Shown: positions 62,464 through 64,000 of the stretch, piece by piece
Numbering within the stretch: position 1 is the stretch's first letter
Layout: each line of letters opens with the position of its first letter
From: JAJDTR01 sp965220415
GTDB lineage: Bacteria; Poribacteria; WGA-4E; JAJDTR01
Assembly (NCBI GenBank): GCA_965220415.1
Contig: OZ244829.1
Span: 1,488,001 to 1,552,000 of the forward strand
Reading direction: 5' to 3'
Length of the DNA: 64,000 nucleotides
The notes under the pieces: model-generated
Told to the model about the DNA's origin: nothing
The model's database searches: none
Seen by the model: the letters and a program-made list of their open reading frames with translations, nothing else
Program-made: the position numbers and the translations under genes

Positions 62464-63201
62464 ATGTCTGACTCTCAGAAGCTTACTGTCTTGGGTATTG
62501 GCGCCCATCCGTCAGATGCTTTTCCCGGCATAGGCGGGACTTTGGCTAAACATGCCAAGAGAGGCGATAACGTTATACTTCTATCCGTAACTTACGGCAT
62601 TCACGTTCACACGGAGAGACTTCGTGACAAAAGTGTCGAGGAAATCAAGAATATCGTGCGAGAGGAGAGCACCGAGGCTGCGAAAATCCTTGGCGTTAAT
62701 GATTACCGGTTTTTGGATTTCGACGATTCGCCTCTCGTTACGTCCAAAGAAACACTTATAGCGGTAGGTAAGGTTATTCAAGACACGCGACCGGATATTG
62801 TCATTAGCGTGCATTACCCGTTTAAAGAAGCCGAGCGCGGTCATGATCACGGTGAAACAGCCAGGATGATTGATCGTGCGCCGGTTTGGCGTCACCCTGA
62901 TGTAGAAGCGCCTCACCGAGCAAAGACGATCTACTATTCCACGATGGATTTTATTGGCGCTTTGAATTATCCGATGCCCACGCCGCCCGATGTCTTCGTG
63001 GATATAACCGACACCATGGAACAGAAAATTGAGGCTTGCATCGCTTCGTGGGGAAGTATAGCAGGGGGATTTGATCCCGAAAAATACGCCGAGGATTCGC
63101 GGATAGAGCACAGATTCTTCGGACGTATTGTCGGCGTCGAGTATGCAGAACCCTACGAGTCTGTGCGAGGCCAGCGGGTGGTTGATTACCTCACCCCCTG
63201 A
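62464..63201 (+). CDS. PIG-L/LmbE-like deacetylase family protein, altered active-site motif
   Basis: 245 residues. The N-terminal strand-loop TVLGIGAHPSDAFPGIGGTL aligns with the family's AHPDDE...GGT, but the first Asp (general base in MshB-type enzymes) is Ser and the Glu is Ala; the zinc-binding His and second Asp remain. Later SVHYPFKEAERGHDHGETARM supplies the remaining His ligand region (HxDH-like). Typical members remove N-acetyl groups from sugars. With the base lost, activity may be changed. 112 bp upstream of a sugar isomerase gene on the same strand. Confidence 0.85.
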   Translation: MSDSQKLTVLGIGAHPSDAFPGIGGTLAKHAKRGDNVILLSVTYGIHVHTERLRDKSVEEIKNIVREESTEAAKILGVNDYRFLDFDDSPLVTSKETLIAVGKVIQDTRPDIVISVHYPFKEAERGHDHGETARMIDRAPVWRHPDVEAPHRAKTIYYSTMDFIGALNYPMPTPPDVFVDITDTMEQKIEACIASWGSIAGGFDPEKYAEDSRIEHRFFGRIVGVEYAEPYESVRGQRVVDYLTP

Positions 63202-63313
63202 AAACGGCGGACACGTTTTGGTAGTAGGCACGGATATTCTTCAGTTGGAGGCGGACGATTGAGAAATCCCGTCTAACCTCGCACAATGCCGAGTCGGAAA
63301 GGGACAAAAAGCT

Positions 63314-64000
63314 ATGAATGTTAGAATTGGTAGTGCGCCAGATAGCTGGGGTGTCTGGTTTCCGGACGATTCAAGACAGACGCCATGGCACCGATTTATG
63401 GACGAGATTGCCGAAGCCGGCTATGAATGGACTGAACTAGGCCCCTACGGTTATCTCCCTACCGATCTGTCTACGCTTAAGTCGGAACTTGACAAACGTG
63501 GCTTGAAGGTGTCCGGGACGGTTGCAATGGATCACCTTGAGGATCCGGCGTCGTGGGGGACATTGGAAGAACAGGTGTTAGGCGCAGGCGAATCCTTGGC
63601 ATTTCTTGGCGCTGAATACCTCGTGCTCATTGACGATGTTTATACCGACCTTTTCACGGGTACACAGCAGAGACCGGACCGTCTCAACGCGAGCGAGTGG
63701 AAACAATTAATTGATACCACGCACAAAGTAGCCGATATCGCGCGCGATCGATTCGGGTTGCAGTTGGTCTTTCATCATCATGCCGATACACATGTCGATT
63801 ATGATGATCAGATCGAGGCGTTTTTGGAACAGACCGATCCCAGCCGCGTGTCGCTGTGCTATGACACCGGTCATCATGCCTACCGTGGTGGTGACCCTGT
63901 AGACTTTATGCGCCGACATCACGATAGGATTCCGTATTTGCATCTCAAGAGTATCGACGAGAAACTACGGCAAAAGGTCGAATCCGAAAAAATTCCGTTC
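63314..64000 (+). CDS. Sugar phosphate isomerase/epimerase (IolE-like), 3' truncated by window edge
   Basis: 229 residues visible, open at the window end. It starts MNVRIGSAPDSWGVWFPDD, close to the N-terminus of myo-inosose dehydratase IolE and relatives. It continues with AEAGYEWTELGPYGYLP, ERGLKVSG-type KRGLKVSGTVAMDH, a LQLVFHHHADTHVD metal-site strand, VSLCYDTGHHAYRGGDP and IPYLHLKSID. All fit the xylose isomerase-like TIM barrel. With three Gfo/Idh/MocA enzymes in the window, an inositol- or keto-sugar-type pathway is plausible. Confidence 0.9.
   Translation, partial: MNVRIGSAPDSWGVWFPDDSRQTPWHRFMDEIAEAGYEWTELGPYGYLPTDLSTLKSELDKRGLKVSGTVAMDHLEDPASWGTLEEQVLGAGESLAFLGAEYLVLIDDVYTDLFTGTQQRPDRLNASEWKQLIDTTHKVADIARDRFGLQLVFHHHADTHVDYDDQIEAFLEQTDPSRVSLCYDTGHHAYRGGDPVDFMRRHHDRIPYLHLKSIDEKLRQKVESEKIPF

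Overview
The window looks like a piece of a deep-branching, Gram-negative-type bacterial genome. The closest match in gene content is Candidatus Poribacteria or a relative: several phytanoyl-CoA dioxygenases, Gfo/Idh/MocA oxidoreductases, type I sulfatases, beta-propeller glycosidase-like proteins, LamG proteins, two heptosyltransferases, a gingipain-like protease and dense small palindromic repeats. No rRNA or tRNA was found, so the assignment is an inference.

Bases 1-15,000 are mostly housekeeping and envelope genes: a YjbH-like barrel fragment, a TonB-like/DUF4159 protein, two GT9 heptosyltransferases, a PPi-type phosphofructokinase, a degenerate GH106-like protein, a MacB/FtsX permease, HflX, glucose-6-phosphate isomerase and a eukaryotic-type UDP-glucose pyrophosphorylase. 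The last two form an apparent minus-strand operon with the second heptosyltransferase.

Bases 15,440-17,026 hold the most striking gene. It is one reading frame with a signal peptide and two tandem peroxiredoxin-like domains. Each domain has an in-frame TGA at the same place, in a U-P-F-C motif, followed 21 nt later by a small hairpin. This is best read as a double selenocysteine protein. Next come a MurNAc-recycling trio (YbbE-like serine hydrolase, NamZ, AnmK) and a PorV-like barrel beside a 2,092-residue C25 (PorU/gingipain-like) protease, which suggests type IX-like secretion outside Bacteroidetes.

Bases 29,000-64,000 are an accessory carbohydrate region: three PhyH dioxygenases (one with HxG in place of HxD), three Gfo/Idh/MocA enzymes, a kelch protein, two five-bladed-propeller glycosidase-like proteins, a sialidase-like protein, two sulfatases plus a duplicated sulfatase fragment, an FGE-fold protein, L-rhamnose isomerase and L-rhamnose mutarotase, sugar isomerase/epimerases, a PIG-L-like protein and a large DUF6785-like membrane protein. 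Together they suggest use of sulfated, rhamnose-containing glycans. A HicBA toxin-antitoxin pair sits between the sulfatase and its duplicated 3' fragment.

Intergenic DNA is crowded with at least four interacting repeat types: (A) about 193-bp MITEs with GAGCCTG termini and exact 3-bp TTA/TAA duplications; (B) larger elements with CTTCCGCAT termini and 5-bp duplications, one nested inside an A element; (C) a roughly 35-bp unit bounded by GATC that is inserted at hairpins inside A, B and REP sequences; (D) REP-like hairpins with a GTAG head. One MITE remnant supplies the stop codon of the FGE-fold gene.
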